Shown here one piece after another: positions 26,084-35,719 of a DNA stretch of 64,000 nt (positions are counted from its first letter, which is position 1; each line of letters begins with the position of its first letter). Under the pieces are notes generated by a model. That model saw only the letters and a program-made list of their open reading frames with translations. It had not been told where the DNA came from and ran no database searches. Position numbers and translations under genes: made by a program. The DNA comes from JAWWPG01 sp033850885 (lineage in GTDB: Bacteria > Actinomycetota > Actinomycetes > Propionibacteriales > Nocardioidaceae): assembly GCA_033850885.1 (NCBI GenBank), contig JAWWPG010000039.1:78984-142983 (forward strand). The letters are read 5' to 3'.

Positions 26084-27868
26084 ATGACACGTACGCTCGC
26101 CATTGGTGTATCCGCGGTTTTGGCGGCCGCTTCGTTAACGGCGGCGACCTTGGCCACGAGCCATGGGGCCGCGTCGGCTTCGGCCGAGGTGAAGTCCAAG
26201 CTGCCGTCGAACCGGACGACGAAGATCGCGGGGCTGCAGCACTTCTGCGGCAGCAATGGGATCACGTGCGCCGAGCCGGCAACCACGTGGGACGAGCTCG
26301 CCGGCTATGACAAGGCTGTAAAGGCCGGCGCGCGCATCCTCCCCTACATCGGTCACGACGAGCCGGCCGCGCTGTTCTACTCGCACCAGCCGGGCGCGGG
26401 CAACAACGTCACCTATCAGATCACGCTGCCGAAGGACCCGCCCACCCGGCCGAAGCAGGACGGCAGCGGCGGGACGTTCAGCTTCCAGCTGCACCCGACG
26501 TTCTGGCTCGGCATGGTGATGTGCGACCCCAACGGCTCGCCCAACGTGGGCGGGATATCCGGCCATCCGGCCAAGCCGTGCAAGCCGGACAGCGACTCGA
26601 ATATCTTCGCGGGCCAGAACCCGACGAGCCCGCGGTACTTCGGCCTCGGCCCCGGACAGGCGTATGAGGAGATGCAGTTCTACCCGCCGGGCTGGGTCAA
26701 GTGGCCGGCGGGCACAGGCTGCACGGCCAAGCAGTGGTGTGCCGCGCTCAACATAGACACATTCCAGAACAACCAGAACACCGGCGCGCTCAACAGCACC
26801 GCCTGCCTCAACGCCGTCGGCCCGGAACCCGTGAACTTCGCGTTTGTCACCAAGAACGGGAAGGCGACGGCGCCGGGCAGCCCGCTGCACCCCGAGCATT
26901 TCATCCCCAACGCCCGGCGGGACTTCCTGATGCACTCGGGCGACCGCATCACCACACACCTGTTCGACACGCCGAGTGGGTTGAAAGTGACGATCGCCGA
27001 CCACACGACGCACACTTCTGGGTCGATGACGGCCAGCAAGGCCAATGGCTTCGCCACCGTCAACTGGGCCCCGAACGCCAAGACGTGCACGGCCACTCCG
27101 CTGAACTACCACGCCGAGTTCAGCACCTCGACGCCGCAGACCAGGAACGTGGATGCGGCGCACACCTACAACGTCGCGTTCTCCGACGAGATAGGGCACT
27201 TCGAGTATTGCGCCAAGGTCGGCGCAGACCCGCTCAGCACCTGCCTCAAGCCGCTCGGTTCGGACACGAACGACGGGGACAACGCCGGGCCGGACCCAGC
27301 GGGCGATGACGACTTCTGCCTCCCCGCGAAGGCCTCGCTGGACGTGAAGATCGGCGGGTGCCTCGACACCGATGGCGATTTCGACGGCGTGTCCTACAAC
27401 TTCACCTGGCCGGGCTCAATCAGCAACCCGGTCGCGGACCGGCTGCTGCACCCGACGTCGTTCCTGTTCAGCAGCCCCACCGTGGGTGGGAAGAACTTCG
27501 CCTCGATGGCCTTCGAAGCCGATCTCTCGCGGATCGAGTCGTCAGACACGGCCTTCCGGGTGGACGTCCCGTGCCAGCGGCACGTGCTCAACCCGAGCGA
27601 CCCGAATCCAGGAGTCGGCTGCGTGAACCCGCCGCCGAACTCCAACTTCTACCCCTTCTACAGCACGCGGAACACGCCCGGCGGCTGCCGGTGGCAGGAA
27701 GGCGGTCCCTACATCCCGGGTACCACCAACCTGTTCGGCGGCAGCGCCAAGGCCGAGTACGGCCCGCTCCGGGCGATCAGCTACCCGACGGCCCCGTTCG
27801 GCCTTGTCGCAAAGCGGCTGAACGACTTCCGCAGCCAGACCATGAGCGTGCCCTGCCTCGCCCATTGA
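26084..27868 (+). CDS. large secreted protein of unknown function
   Basis: A 594-residue exported protein. The signal peptide covers about residues 1-32 (AIGVSAVLAAASLTAATLATSHGAA). The mature part is rich in cysteines, prolines and aromatic residues, with AGLQHFCGSNGITC, ILPYIGHDEPAALFYSHQPG, NARRDFLMHSGDRITTHLFDT, ADHTTHTSGSM and CLDTDGDFDGVSYNFTWPG. The many histidine/aspartate clusters could bind metals or sugars. I know similar unnamed actinobacterial secreted proteins but no function. ATG 26084 follows GGGGAGG. A strong hairpin terminator follows. Confidence 0.8.
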   Translation: MTRTLAIGVSAVLAAASLTAATLATSHGAASASAEVKSKLPSNRTTKIAGLQHFCGSNGITCAEPATTWDELAGYDKAVKAGARILPYIGHDEPAALFYSHQPGAGNNVTYQITLPKDPPTRPKQDGSGGTFSFQLHPTFWLGMVMCDPNGSPNVGGISGHPAKPCKPDSDSNIFAGQNPTSPRYFGLGPGQAYEEMQFYPPGWVKWPAGTGCTAKQWCAALNIDTFQNNQNTGALNSTACLNAVGPEPVNFAFVTKNGKATAPGSPLHPEHFIPNARRDFLMHSGDRITTHLFDTPSGLKVTIADHTTHTSGSMTASKANGFATVNWAPNAKTCTATPLNYHAEFSTSTPQTRNVDAAHTYNVAFSDEIGHFEYCAKVGADPLSTCLKPLGSDTNDGDNAGPDPAGDDDFCLPAKASLDVKIGGCLDTDGDFDGVSYNFTWPGSISNPVADRLLHPTSFLFSSPTVGGKNFASMAFEADLSRIESSDTAFRVDVPCQRHVLNPSDPNPGVGCVNPPPNSNFYPFYSTRNTPGGCRWQEGGPYIPGTTNLFGGSAKAEYGPLRAISYPTAPFGLVAKRLNDFRSQTMSVPCLAH

Positions 27869-27904
27869 CCCTCATCCAACCCGAGATCGGAAAAACCGGT
27901 GACC

Positions 27905-27935
27905 GGGGTTCCCGTGCCTGCTGCACGGGAACCCG
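27905..27935. terminator. strong bidirectional hairpin
   Basis: GGGTTCCCGTG and CACGGGAACCC form an 11-bp perfect stem with a 7-base loop, extendable by further G-C pairs. It lies between the convergent secreted-protein and YciI-like genes. Confidence 0.85.
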
Positions 27936-27982
27936 GTCCCAGTCCGGGAAGACTCGCTCTAGCCGTCGCGGGTGTTCTTCGG

Positions 27983-28324
27983 TCAGCTGAGCGGGTCGAA
28001 CTGGAACTCGCGGACCTCTTGCGCACATCGGCAAGCGACCGCGATCTTCGCTGCCCAGTCCAGGGCCGCTTCCCGCGAGGGCACGTCGACGACGGTGAAG
28101 CCGCCGCTGAGCTCCTTGGTCTCCGGGTACGTTCCGGCGGAGACCGTTCCGTCGCCGGCCACCACGACGGGCTCCACGTCCTCGTCCAGCCCGCCAGAGA
28201 AGACGTACACACCGGCGTCCTTGGCTTCCCGGATCACCGCGTGCGCGGCATCGGCCACATCGGGTCCCTCCTCGTCGGGGACGTCCATCGCACCGCTGGG
28301 GAATGAGATCAGGTACCGCACCAT
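27983..28324 (-). CDS. YciI-like protein
   Basis: A 113-residue protein of the YCII-related family with a dimeric ferredoxin-like fold: MVRYLISFPSG, DAGVYVFSGGLDEDVEPVVVAGDG, KELSGGFTVVDVPSREAALDWAAKIA. In actinobacteria such proteins often occur with ECF sigma factors, but none is adjacent here. The enzymatic role is unclear. Short and intact. Confidence 0.88.
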   Translation of the reverse strand: MVRYLISFPSGAMDVPDEEGPDVADAAHAVIREAKDAGVYVFSGGLDEDVEPVVVAGDGTVSAGTYPETKELSGGFTVVDVPSREAALDWAAKIAVACRCAQEVREFQFDPLS

Positions 28325-28470
28325 CCCATTGACTCCCTTGTCCCGGCGGCCCCATCCGGGCGCCGCTCACTGCTAGGAACGCCTCGCTCAATCCGACACT
28401 CTGCCAGACGAACATCTCATCGGATCTCCACCGCACACTATGCGGATGAGCGGGCACAGGCGGACCAGTC

Positions 28471-28590
28471 ATGTCTGACCGTCACCTCGTCATCGGCGCC
28501 GGCCCTGTCGGCCGCCAGGCTTTCTCGCCCGTTCGCGGCTCGGAGGTCGTGGTCGCGACCCGATCCCGCACCGACACCGACATTCCCTAG
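28471..28590 (+). pseudogene. collapsed NAD-dependent epimerase-like gene
   Basis: Thirty-nine codons begin MSDRHLVIGAGPVGRQ, a textbook Rossmann start of atypical NAD-dependent epimerases, followed by SEVVVATRSRTDTDIP and TAG. The loss of the helix between the glycine motif and the VVVATR strand, and of everything beyond, shows internal deletion and truncation. Nothing further of the enzyme (about 300 residues normally) is found before the MFS gene; the rest of 28325-28658 shows no gene. Confidence 0.55.
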
Positions 28591-28658
28591 CGGCGGGAGT
28601 GCCTGGCTCCAGGCGATGACCTGGTCGAACAAAGCGTCGAGAGCGTACGGCTGTCCCA

Positions 28659-30143
28659 TCACCCGTCGGGTGACCTGTTGGCCGCGCCGGCTGCCTGCGG
28701 TTCGAGCTCGGTCCCACGAACGAGCACGAGGCACGCGACGAGCGCTACCGCGCTGATACCGGCGATCACCCAGAAGCCGAGGGCAAAGCCGCTCGTCGCG
28801 GCCTGCGCCGCCGAGTGTCCCGACGCGAGCAGCGTCCTGGTGTGCGTGAACGCGACGGTCGCGGCGATTGCGACGCCTAGCGCGCCACCGATCTGCTGCG
28901 CTGAGTTGATCAGCCCCGACGCGAGTCCCGCCTGCTGCGGCCCGACGCCGGCGAGCGCCGCGATCGACATCGGAATGAACGAGAACGCCATGCCGACACC
29001 GACCAGCAGGTACCCGGGCAGGAGGTGCGTGAGGAACGAGTCCTCTACCGGGATCTGGGTGTACCAGAGCATCCCGCCCGTGATCAGCGTCAGGCCGACG
29101 GCCATCACAGGCCGCGGCCCGACCCTCGTCACGAGCGCCTGCGAGATGCCTGCCACCGCGACCACCGTCCCGGCTGTTGCGAGGAAGGTCAGGCCGGTCT
29201 TGAGAGCCGAGTAGCCGAGCACCTGCTGCACGTAGAGCGTCAGCAGGAAGAAGTTCGAGAACACGACCGCGCCGACGAAGAAGCCACACACGTTCGCGCC
29301 GGTCACGGTGCGGATGCAGAAGATGGCGAACGGGACCATCGGCGACGGGCTCCGCGTCTCGATCGCCAGGAACGCGACGAAGAGCACTGCAGAGGCCATC
29401 AGAAGCCCGATCGTGCGGCTGGTCGCCCAGCCGACGTCGGGCGCCTTCGATATCGCGTAGACGAGCAGCGAGAGGCTGGACGTGATCGTGACTGCGCCGC
29501 CGGCGTCGAAGCCATGCATCCCCGAGATACGGCTCTCGCGCACGATCGGGCGCGTCAACGCGAGCACGAGCGCGCCAATCGGGACGTTCACGAGGAAGAT
29601 CCACTCCCAGCCGGCGTACTTCGTGAGGATGCCGCCGAAGAGCACGCCGGCCGCCGCGCCGCTCCCGCCAATGGCACCCCAGATGCCGAGCGCCTTGTTG
29701 CGCTCTGAGCCTTCCTCGAACGCCGTCGTGATGATCGACAGCACCGCGGGAGAGACGATCGCCGCACCGACTCCCTGCACAACCCGGGCCGCGATCAGCA
29801 CGCCGATGGTGTTGGCAAGTCCGCACGCGAGAGACGCCGCCGAGAAGATCGCAAGGCCGATCATGAACATCCTCCGACGCCCGAGCAGGTCGGCCGCCCG
29901 CCCCCCGAGCAGAAGGAGGCCGCCGAACGTGATCGAGTACGCGATCAACACCCACTGCAGCCTGTTGTCGGACACGTGTAGCGAGTTCTTGATCGAGGGG
30001 AGCGCGACGGTGACGATCGTGCTGTCGAGGACCGTCATGAAGAACGCCGTGCACACAAGTGCCAGCGCCTGCCAGCGGCGCGGGTCGGGCTGCGGCGTCA
30101 GGAGGCGATCATTGACCGGGTCGCGGGCCGGCAGGCTGGTCAT
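28659..30143 (-). CDS. MFS drug exporter (DHA2/EmrB-QacA type)
   Basis: A 494-residue inner-membrane proton antiporter with about 14 transmembrane segments. It shows FMTVLDSTIVTVALPSI (motif D1 of DHA2), LLGGRAADLLGRRRMF (motif A), ARVVQGVGAAIVSPAVLSI (motif C region) and SGLINSAQQIGGALGVAI. It likely exports toxic amphipathic compounds. ATG 30143 gives the natural N-terminus (MTSLPARDPVND ... RRWQAL); the longer upstream frame is not family-like. It is downstream of the LAL regulator on the same strand with a 133-base gap, so the regulator may control it. Confidence 0.92.
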   Translation of the reverse strand: MTSLPARDPVNDRLLTPQPDPRRWQALALVCTAFFMTVLDSTIVTVALPSIKNSLHVSDNRLQWVLIAYSITFGGLLLLGGRAADLLGRRRMFMIGLAIFSAASLACGLANTIGVLIAARVVQGVGAAIVSPAVLSIITTAFEEGSERNKALGIWGAIGGSGAAAGVLFGGILTKYAGWEWIFLVNVPIGALVLALTRPIVRESRISGMHGFDAGGAVTITSSLSLLVYAISKAPDVGWATSRTIGLLMASAVLFVAFLAIETRSPSPMVPFAIFCIRTVTGANVCGFFVGAVVFSNFFLLTLYVQQVLGYSALKTGLTFLATAGTVVAVAGISQALVTRVGPRPVMAVGLTLITGGMLWYTQIPVEDSFLTHLLPGYLLVGVGMAFSFIPMSIAALAGVGPQQAGLASGLINSAQQIGGALGVAIAATVAFTHTRTLLASGHSAAQAATSGFALGFWVIAGISAVALVACLVLVRGTELEPQAAGAANRSPDG

Positions 30144-30276
30144 CGTGGGTATACCGGGGAGCCGTAGCCGGTGGTGTTCGGGACCATGCCGTTCACGGTT
30201 AGTTTCACAAGGCCGATCGTCGCCGTGACAGGCAACCGCTCGCATCCCGGAAACCCGTAGTCTTTGGGCGGGATCG

Positions 30277-33048
30277 CTAGGAGAGGAGGTACGCGCCCAT
30301 CTCGGGCGGCAGCGCCTGTGCGAGCTTGGTGCGCGAATTGATGCCGAGCTTGACGAAGACTTTGCGCAGGTGGTACTCGACGGTGTGCTTGCTGATGAAG
30401 AGGCGCGCGCCGATTTCCGCGTTCGAGAGGCCGTCGCGGGCAAGGCGCGCGATCTGCGCCTCTTGTGGAGTGAGGTCAAGTCCCGTCTCGGCGGTGCGTT
30501 TGCGGGCCACTTCGCCTGTTGCCTCCAGTTCTAGGCGCGCGCGATCGGCGAACGCCTCCATGCCGAATCCTGAGAAAAGGTGGTGCGCCGTCCGCAACTG
30601 GTCGCGTGCATCAAGGCGTCGGCGTTTGCGTCTCAGCCATTCGCCGTACAACAGGTGAGCACGAGCGAGATCGACGGCCATCCGCGTCCGACCGAGTCGA
30701 TCAACGGCCTCGACATAGAGCTCCTCGGCTCGAGCGTCGCCCGCCACGAGGGCCTCGGAGCGCGCGGCGACCCCGCGGGCCCAGTCCGTCCCGCTCGCCT
30801 CGGCCATTTCTGCGAGGCGCGAGCAAACACCCCCGCCAAGCTCGGGTGTTCCACCTCGGACCCCTGCCTCAATCAACTCGACCATGCCCCAGGTATTGGG
30901 GCCGCCGATGTCGTGCGGATACTCGAACAGCCGAAGCGCCGCCACGCGGGCCTCGTCGTAGCGGCCCAGGCCGTTGTACAGCACCGCCTGCGCCCAGTCG
31001 AGCACTGCCAGCCCGATTCCCTCGCCTCGCCGCTCCGCATCCACGCGGCTTTCTTCGATCAGCGCGATCGCCTCAGGCTCGCGGCCGCGTAGCGCGACGA
31101 ATCCCACCGCCCCATACGGCGTCAGGTTGACTCCTGTCGCCTCGGTCACCGCCCGGATCTCATCCACGAGCGACGCCGCCGTTGTCAGCTCGCCCGCGAA
31201 GAGATGCGCATAGACACGCTGGCTCAGGGCGAGCGGAAGCTCGCCAAGCGCGCCTGTCTCCCGGGCGATCCCGACGTGTCGGTCCGAGATCGCCTCCCAG
31301 CGCGCGTCGTCCCAGAGGTGGACGGACGAGATGGCCGCGAGCCACTTCCAACGCAGTTGCTCGCTTACGAGCATGCTGCCGCCGTCGGATTCTTTCTCCG
31401 ACCGGCGTAGGACCGAGACAGAAGCCTCGTAACTCTCGCAGAAGAAGGTTGCGAGGCCCTCGAGCAGCAGATCGAGACCGCTGAGGACGGGCGGCCTCGG
31501 CGCGGCCTTCGCGGCCACCGCCACGTCGAGCGTGCTTGCTCCCGGCGCCGCTAGACGACCCGCGAAAAGCGACGCCGACAGCGCCTCGAGATACGTCTCG
31601 CACGCGAGTGCCGGAGCTAGCGGCGTGAGCCGGCGGGCGGCCGCGAGCAGCATCGTTGGTGCGTTGCTACCGCGCGTGGAGACGAATGTGATTTGCGCAC
31701 GCAGCAATTCGACCCGCGCGCGATCGAGCTCGTCGAGCGCGCCGACCTCCGTCGACGAGAGCAGACCGAACGCGTCGTCCAGTGCACCCGCCCGGAATTT
31801 CGTCTGAGCCGCGACCAGCGTGCGCTGCGCACGGCGTATGGGCTCGGGTGTCAGGGCGGCAGCGCGCTCGAGGAAGGCGGCAGCAGCAGCGAAGCCACCG
31901 CGGGCCTGCGCCCGCGCCGCGGAGCGCTCGAGCTCGCCGGCCACCTGTTCGTCGGGCACGGACGCCGCCTGCGCCCGGTGCCACGCGCGCCGATCCGGGT
32001 CGATCTGCGGATCGGTTGCGTCCGCCAGCGCGCGGTGAGCCTCGCGCCGCTCTTTCGGCTCGGCTGCGCTGTACACCGCGGACCGCACGAGCGGATGACG
32101 GAACGCGACTGCACCGTCCACCGTCAGCAAGCCTTCCGACTCCGCTGGGTGCGCAGCCGTCTCCGGGATCCCGAGCTGCCGCGCGGCACGCCACAGGAGC
32201 GCCGGGTCGCCCACCGGTTCCGCGGCCGCCAGGAGCAGCAACCGCCGCGCGTCGCGTGGGAGCCCCGCCAGCCGCCGCGTGAAGCTCTGCTCGATCCCAC
32301 TGGACAGAGGCAGCGCAGCAGGCAGCCCGAAACCGCCGGCGAGCTGTCCGGGCGTCAGCCCGCGCGGAAGCTCGAGAAGCGCGAGCGGATTCCCGCCTGT
32401 CTCGGTGATGATCTGCTCCAGTACGGCCTCGTCAAGCCGCGCCGCGAGGACGGTCTCCAACAACGCCCGGGCGTCCCGGCGGCCCAATGGCTCCACGTGG
32501 AGCTGCGGGAAGCGGGCCCACTCGTTGCCCACGTCACGCGTCGCGAACACGAGCGCGATCCTCTCCGCCAGCAGGCGGCGCGCCACGAATGCGAGCGCTC
32601 GGGCCGAGGCGTCGTCGAGCCACTGTGAGTCGTCGATGATGCACAGGAGAGGCTGCCGCTCGGCAGCTTCAGAGAGAAGGCCGAGCGCCGCGAGCCCAGC
32701 AAGAAATGGGCTCGGAGCCGGCCCGGCGCTGAGGCCGAAGGCGACACTCAGCCCATCACGCTGAGGATCAGGGAGGCGCTCGATGAGCCCCAGGAACGGC
32801 GAACAGAGCTGTTGCAGGGCCGCGTAGTCGAGCTCCATCTCCCCTTCGACCCCCGCGGTCCGAACGACGCGAAAACCGAGACTCACCTCGTCCGCGAACC
32901 GGAGTAGCGCGGTGTTGCCGACGCCTGGGTCTCCGTGCACGACCAGTACGGCGCCGTGGCCGTCCCGCGCTCTACCCAGCAGACGCTCGAGCACCGCGCA
33001 CTCGCGTTGCCTGCCGAGCAAACCCCCCGCGTGTGCGGTGACGACCAT
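30277..33048 (-). CDS. LAL-family LuxR regulator with altered Walker A
   Basis: A 923-residue transcription factor: N-terminal AAA/STAND-like ATPase, long TPR-like middle, and C-terminal LuxR HTH (LTPQEAQIARLARDGLSNAE ... HTVEYHLRKVFVKLG). Walker A reads GDPGVGNTALL: position 45 is Asn (AAC, 32914-32916) where Lys is nearly invariant. Walker B (LLCIIDDSQWLDD) is intact. Without the lysine, ATP hydrolysis and perhaps binding should be impaired, so this may be a constitutive or degenerate switch. It is divergent from an MBL hydrolase and upstream of an MFS exporter, either of which may be a target. Confidence 0.92.
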   Translation of the reverse strand: MVVTAHAGGLLGRQRECAVLERLLGRARDGHGAVLVVHGDPGVGNTALLRFADEVSLGFRVVRTAGVEGEMELDYAALQQLCSPFLGLIERLPDPQRDGLSVAFGLSAGPAPSPFLAGLAALGLLSEAAERQPLLCIIDDSQWLDDASARALAFVARRLLAERIALVFATRDVGNEWARFPQLHVEPLGRRDARALLETVLAARLDEAVLEQIITETGGNPLALLELPRGLTPGQLAGGFGLPAALPLSSGIEQSFTRRLAGLPRDARRLLLLAAAEPVGDPALLWRAARQLGIPETAAHPAESEGLLTVDGAVAFRHPLVRSAVYSAAEPKERREAHRALADATDPQIDPDRRAWHRAQAASVPDEQVAGELERSAARAQARGGFAAAAAFLERAAALTPEPIRRAQRTLVAAQTKFRAGALDDAFGLLSSTEVGALDELDRARVELLRAQITFVSTRGSNAPTMLLAAARRLTPLAPALACETYLEALSASLFAGRLAAPGASTLDVAVAAKAAPRPPVLSGLDLLLEGLATFFCESYEASVSVLRRSEKESDGGSMLVSEQLRWKWLAAISSVHLWDDARWEAISDRHVGIARETGALGELPLALSQRVYAHLFAGELTTAASLVDEIRAVTEATGVNLTPYGAVGFVALRGREPEAIALIEESRVDAERRGEGIGLAVLDWAQAVLYNGLGRYDEARVAALRLFEYPHDIGGPNTWGMVELIEAGVRGGTPELGGGVCSRLAEMAEASGTDWARGVAARSEALVAGDARAEELYVEAVDRLGRTRMAVDLARAHLLYGEWLRRKRRRLDARDQLRTAHHLFSGFGMEAFADRARLELEATGEVARKRTAETGLDLTPQEAQIARLARDGLSNAEIGARLFISKHTVEYHLRKVFVKLGINSRTKLAQALPPEMGAYLLS

Positions 33049-33127
33049 CCTCGCAGCATGCCACCCGGGTCAAGGACTACGGGGTTCCAGGATTCGAACG
33101 GCTGCCGGCGGCGGCCAGAATCCGACG

Positions 33128-34081
33128 ATGAGCGAAACAGCCAACCTCCCCGACTACGCGCCGGTCCCCCACTCGGCCCTGGGCCCTGCCCTGAACGAGC
33201 AGGGTTATTTCGTCGGCCGCGTCGAGCGGAACCTGTACTGGATCACCGACGGCACCTACCAGTCGGCGTTCTTGACGACCTCCGACGGCGTCGTCCTACT
33301 CGACGCACCACCGACGATCGGCCACAACATCCAGCGGGCTGTCGACGAGATCGCGTCGGCGAACGGCGTCAGCAACATGGTGACCCACCTCATCTACTCG
33401 CACCACCACGCCGACCACGGCGGCGCGTCGTTCCTCTTCGACAAGAACATCGCCCGCATCGGGCACGAGGAGACCCGGCGCCTCCTGTTGCGTGACGACG
33501 ACCCGGCCAGGCCCCCGAACGAGGAAACGTTCCGGGACCACCGCACCATCGAGATCGGCGGCGAGCGAATCGACCTCGCCTGGCACGGCGCCAACCACAC
33601 ACCCGACAACATTCTCATCCACCTGCCAGACCACGACACGCTGATGCTCGTCGACATCGTCAATCCCGGATGGGCACCCGTTTACATCTCCAACCTGACG
33701 GAGGACATCCCCGGCTACATCGAGGCGCCGGCAAATGCGCTTGCCTACGCCTGGAAGCACTTCATCGGCGGGCACGTCACGCGCCTCGGCACCCGCGACG
33801 ACGTGACCGTCCACCAGCAATACATGGCCGACATCGCGGAGAGCTCGAGAAACGCGATCGACACCGTGGATCCCACGCGGTACTTCGTGAAGTACGGCGA
33901 GAACACCTGGGCGGCCGTGAAGGGCTACCTCGACGAGGTCACCGCGGTCGCCGCCGCACCAGTGATCGACAAGTACACCGGCGTCCTCGCGGCAGCGGAC
34001 GTGTTCACCGAGAGTACGACGTTCTGGGTGATGGAGTCGATCCGGCTCGACCTTGGCTACGGCTCCCAGGTGCACCCTTGA
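33128..34081 (+). CDS. MBL-fold metallo-hydrolase
   Basis: A 317-residue metallo-beta-lactamase-fold enzyme. The metal motif is YSHHHADHGGASF (HxHxDH), preceded by VVLLDAPPTIG and followed by WHGANHTPDNILIHLP with a conserved histidine and the LMLVDIV acidic strand. It resembles MBL hydrolases with a C-terminal helical extension (YAWKHFIGGHVTRLGT). The substrate is not evident. It is divergent from the LAL regulator and followed by an HSL-type esterase; the genes may share a degradative role. Confidence 0.88.
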   Translation: MSETANLPDYAPVPHSALGPALNEQGYFVGRVERNLYWITDGTYQSAFLTTSDGVVLLDAPPTIGHNIQRAVDEIASANGVSNMVTHLIYSHHHADHGGASFLFDKNIARIGHEETRRLLLRDDDPARPPNEETFRDHRTIEIGGERIDLAWHGANHTPDNILIHLPDHDTLMLVDIVNPGWAPVYISNLTEDIPGYIEAPANALAYAWKHFIGGHVTRLGTRDDVTVHQQYMADIAESSRNAIDTVDPTRYFVKYGENTWAAVKGYLDEVTAVAAAPVIDKYTGVLAAADVFTESTTFWVMESIRLDLGYGSQVHP

Positions 34082-34202
34082 TGGCCAGCCTCCCGGTACG
34101 CGAGCCGGTCGACGGTTCGACCGACAGAGACCACCCGGCATCGGTGCGAAGTTACCGTGGAGCAGTCTTGCGCCAGCCGACTCCGAGACGGGAGACGATC
34201 TG

Positions 34203-35120
34203 GTGAGCACGCAGCAGCAGCACCAGCTCGATGCCATCCTGCGCCAGGGACAGTTCGACCCAGGAGCAGACGTCCAGACACTGCGGGCCGCCTTCAGCGA
34301 ACTGATGGCACAGGTTCCTGTCCCGTCCGATATCCAGCAGAACCCTGTTGAAATAGGAGGTGTCGCTGGTCTCGAGGTCACCATCGAGGGCATCGAGTCC
34401 AAGAATGTGATCCTGTATTTTCACGGGGGTGTCTACGTCATCGGCTCAGCGGCATCGACCGTTCCCCTGGTGGGTGACCTCGTCCGACGAACGGGCACCA
34501 AGGCCATCACACTCGACTACCGACTAGCCCCCGAACACCCATATCCGGCCGCGGTCGAAGACGCTCGAGCCGCCTACCATGGATTACTCGCTCGGGGCAT
34601 TGGCCCAGCTCAGATCGCCCTCACCGGAGAGTCAGCGGGAGGCGGGCTGGCGGTGGCCATGCTCCTCTCCTTACGGGAAGCCGGCGTGCCCCTGCCATCC
34701 TGTGGGTACTTGATGTCGCCCTACGTAGATCTGACGCTGTCAGGAGACACACTCGCCGAGAGACGCGACGTCGACCCACTCCTCACTCCCGATGGGCTAC
34801 GCGCCCGGGTCCCGGACTACGTAGGAGGAGCCGATGCCTCTGATCCCCTTATCAGCCCGATCTTCGGCGATCTCAGGCAACTGCCTCCGCTGCTCATCCA
34901 GGTCGGCTCCCACGAGATCCTCCTCAGCGACGCCCTCCGGCTCGCCGAACGGGCAGCCACCTCCGACGTCCCAGTCATGCTTGACGTCACCCCGGGGGTC
35001 CCGCACGTCTTCCAGGCGTATGCGGGCATCCTCAACGAGGCGGGAGCGGCACTCGACCGGGCATCAGCCTTCTTGAAGGCTCAACTCCCCCACCAGCCGA
35101 GCCACGCCCAAACAGCGTGA
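34203..35120 (+). CDS. HSL-type alpha/beta hydrolase (esterase)
   Basis: A 305-residue carboxylesterase of the hormone-sensitive-lipase group. The HGG oxyanion motif occurs in ILYFHGGVYVIGS, then LDYRLAPEHPYPAAVED, the nucleophile elbow GESAGGGLA, DPLISPIF with the acid region, and the catalytic histidine in VPHVFQAYAG. The GTG at 34203 follows ACGGGAGACGATCTG and gives a family-like N-terminus. Probably an intracellular esterase for short acyl esters. Confidence 0.9.
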   Translation: MSTQQQHQLDAILRQGQFDPGADVQTLRAAFSELMAQVPVPSDIQQNPVEIGGVAGLEVTIEGIESKNVILYFHGGVYVIGSAASTVPLVGDLVRRTGTKAITLDYRLAPEHPYPAAVEDARAAYHGLLARGIGPAQIALTGESAGGGLAVAMLLSLREAGVPLPSCGYLMSPYVDLTLSGDTLAERRDVDPLLTPDGLRARVPDYVGGADASDPLISPIFGDLRQLPPLLIQVGSHEILLSDALRLAERAATSDVPVMLDVTPGVPHVFQAYAGILNEAGAALDRASAFLKAQLPHQPSHAQTA

Positions 35121-35222
35121 CTCGGCGAGCAAAGGTGTAGAAAGGCCGACGTGCCATCAGAGGCCGCTGCGATTCCCGCCCTACGGGGCAGCCCACCGAC
35201 CAGAGAAGCTACGGGACACGAT

Positions 35223-35651
35223 ATGACGGGTGCGACCGATTGGAACTCGAAGACCATCGCGGAGTTCCGCGCCAACGAGGGCCGCGTCGGCGGCCCCTTT
35301 GAAGGCGCGCCGCTGGTCCTGGTGCATCACCGCGGTCGCAAAAGCCGACGTGAATATGTCACCCCAATGATGTATCTCGCGGACGGCACCGACGACAACA
35401 TCATCTACGTGTTCGCCTCCAAAGGGGGCGCTCCCACCAACCCCGACTGGTACTACAACCTCACCGACGCCGGCGAGGGCAGCGTCGAACGCGGAACCGA
35501 GTCCTACCAGGTCACCGTCCGCGAGCTGACCGGCACCGAACGCGACCGCGTCTATGCCGAACAAGCCCGCCGCTACCGCGGCTTCGCCGACTACGAACGG
35601 CAAACCGCTGGCATCCGAACTATCCCCGTGCTCGGGCTTACGCGCCCGTAG
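35223..35651 (+). CDS. Ddn-like F420-dependent nitroreductase family protein
   Basis: A 142-residue split-barrel protein of the actinobacterial deazaflavin (F420)-dependent family: NSKTIAEFRANEGRVGGPFEGAPLVLVHHRGRKS, REYVTPMMYL, FASKGGAPTNPDWYYNL and FADYERQTAGIRTIPVLGL. The RGRKS and GGAPxxPxWYxNL blocks bind F420 in characterised members. ATG 35223 is preferred over a GTG 72 bases upstream that adds a non-family extension. It implies an F420-producing host, typical of Actinomycetota. Confidence 0.92.
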   Translation: MTGATDWNSKTIAEFRANEGRVGGPFEGAPLVLVHHRGRKSRREYVTPMMYLADGTDDNIIYVFASKGGAPTNPDWYYNLTDAGEGSVERGTESYQVTVRELTGTERDRVYAEQARRYRGFADYERQTAGIRTIPVLGLTRP

Positions 35652-35719
35652 GCCAACACGACCAGTGCGGTAAGTTCGAGCCGGGAGGGCCTGTCGATGC
35701 GCGGTGTAGCCTGCCGAGC

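Noticed and set aside
28438..30054. 538-residue minus-strand frame overlapping the MFS gene
   Set aside because: Frame-shadow of the transporter; composition is Arg/Ala-rich and the true frame has all DHA2 motifs and membrane segments.
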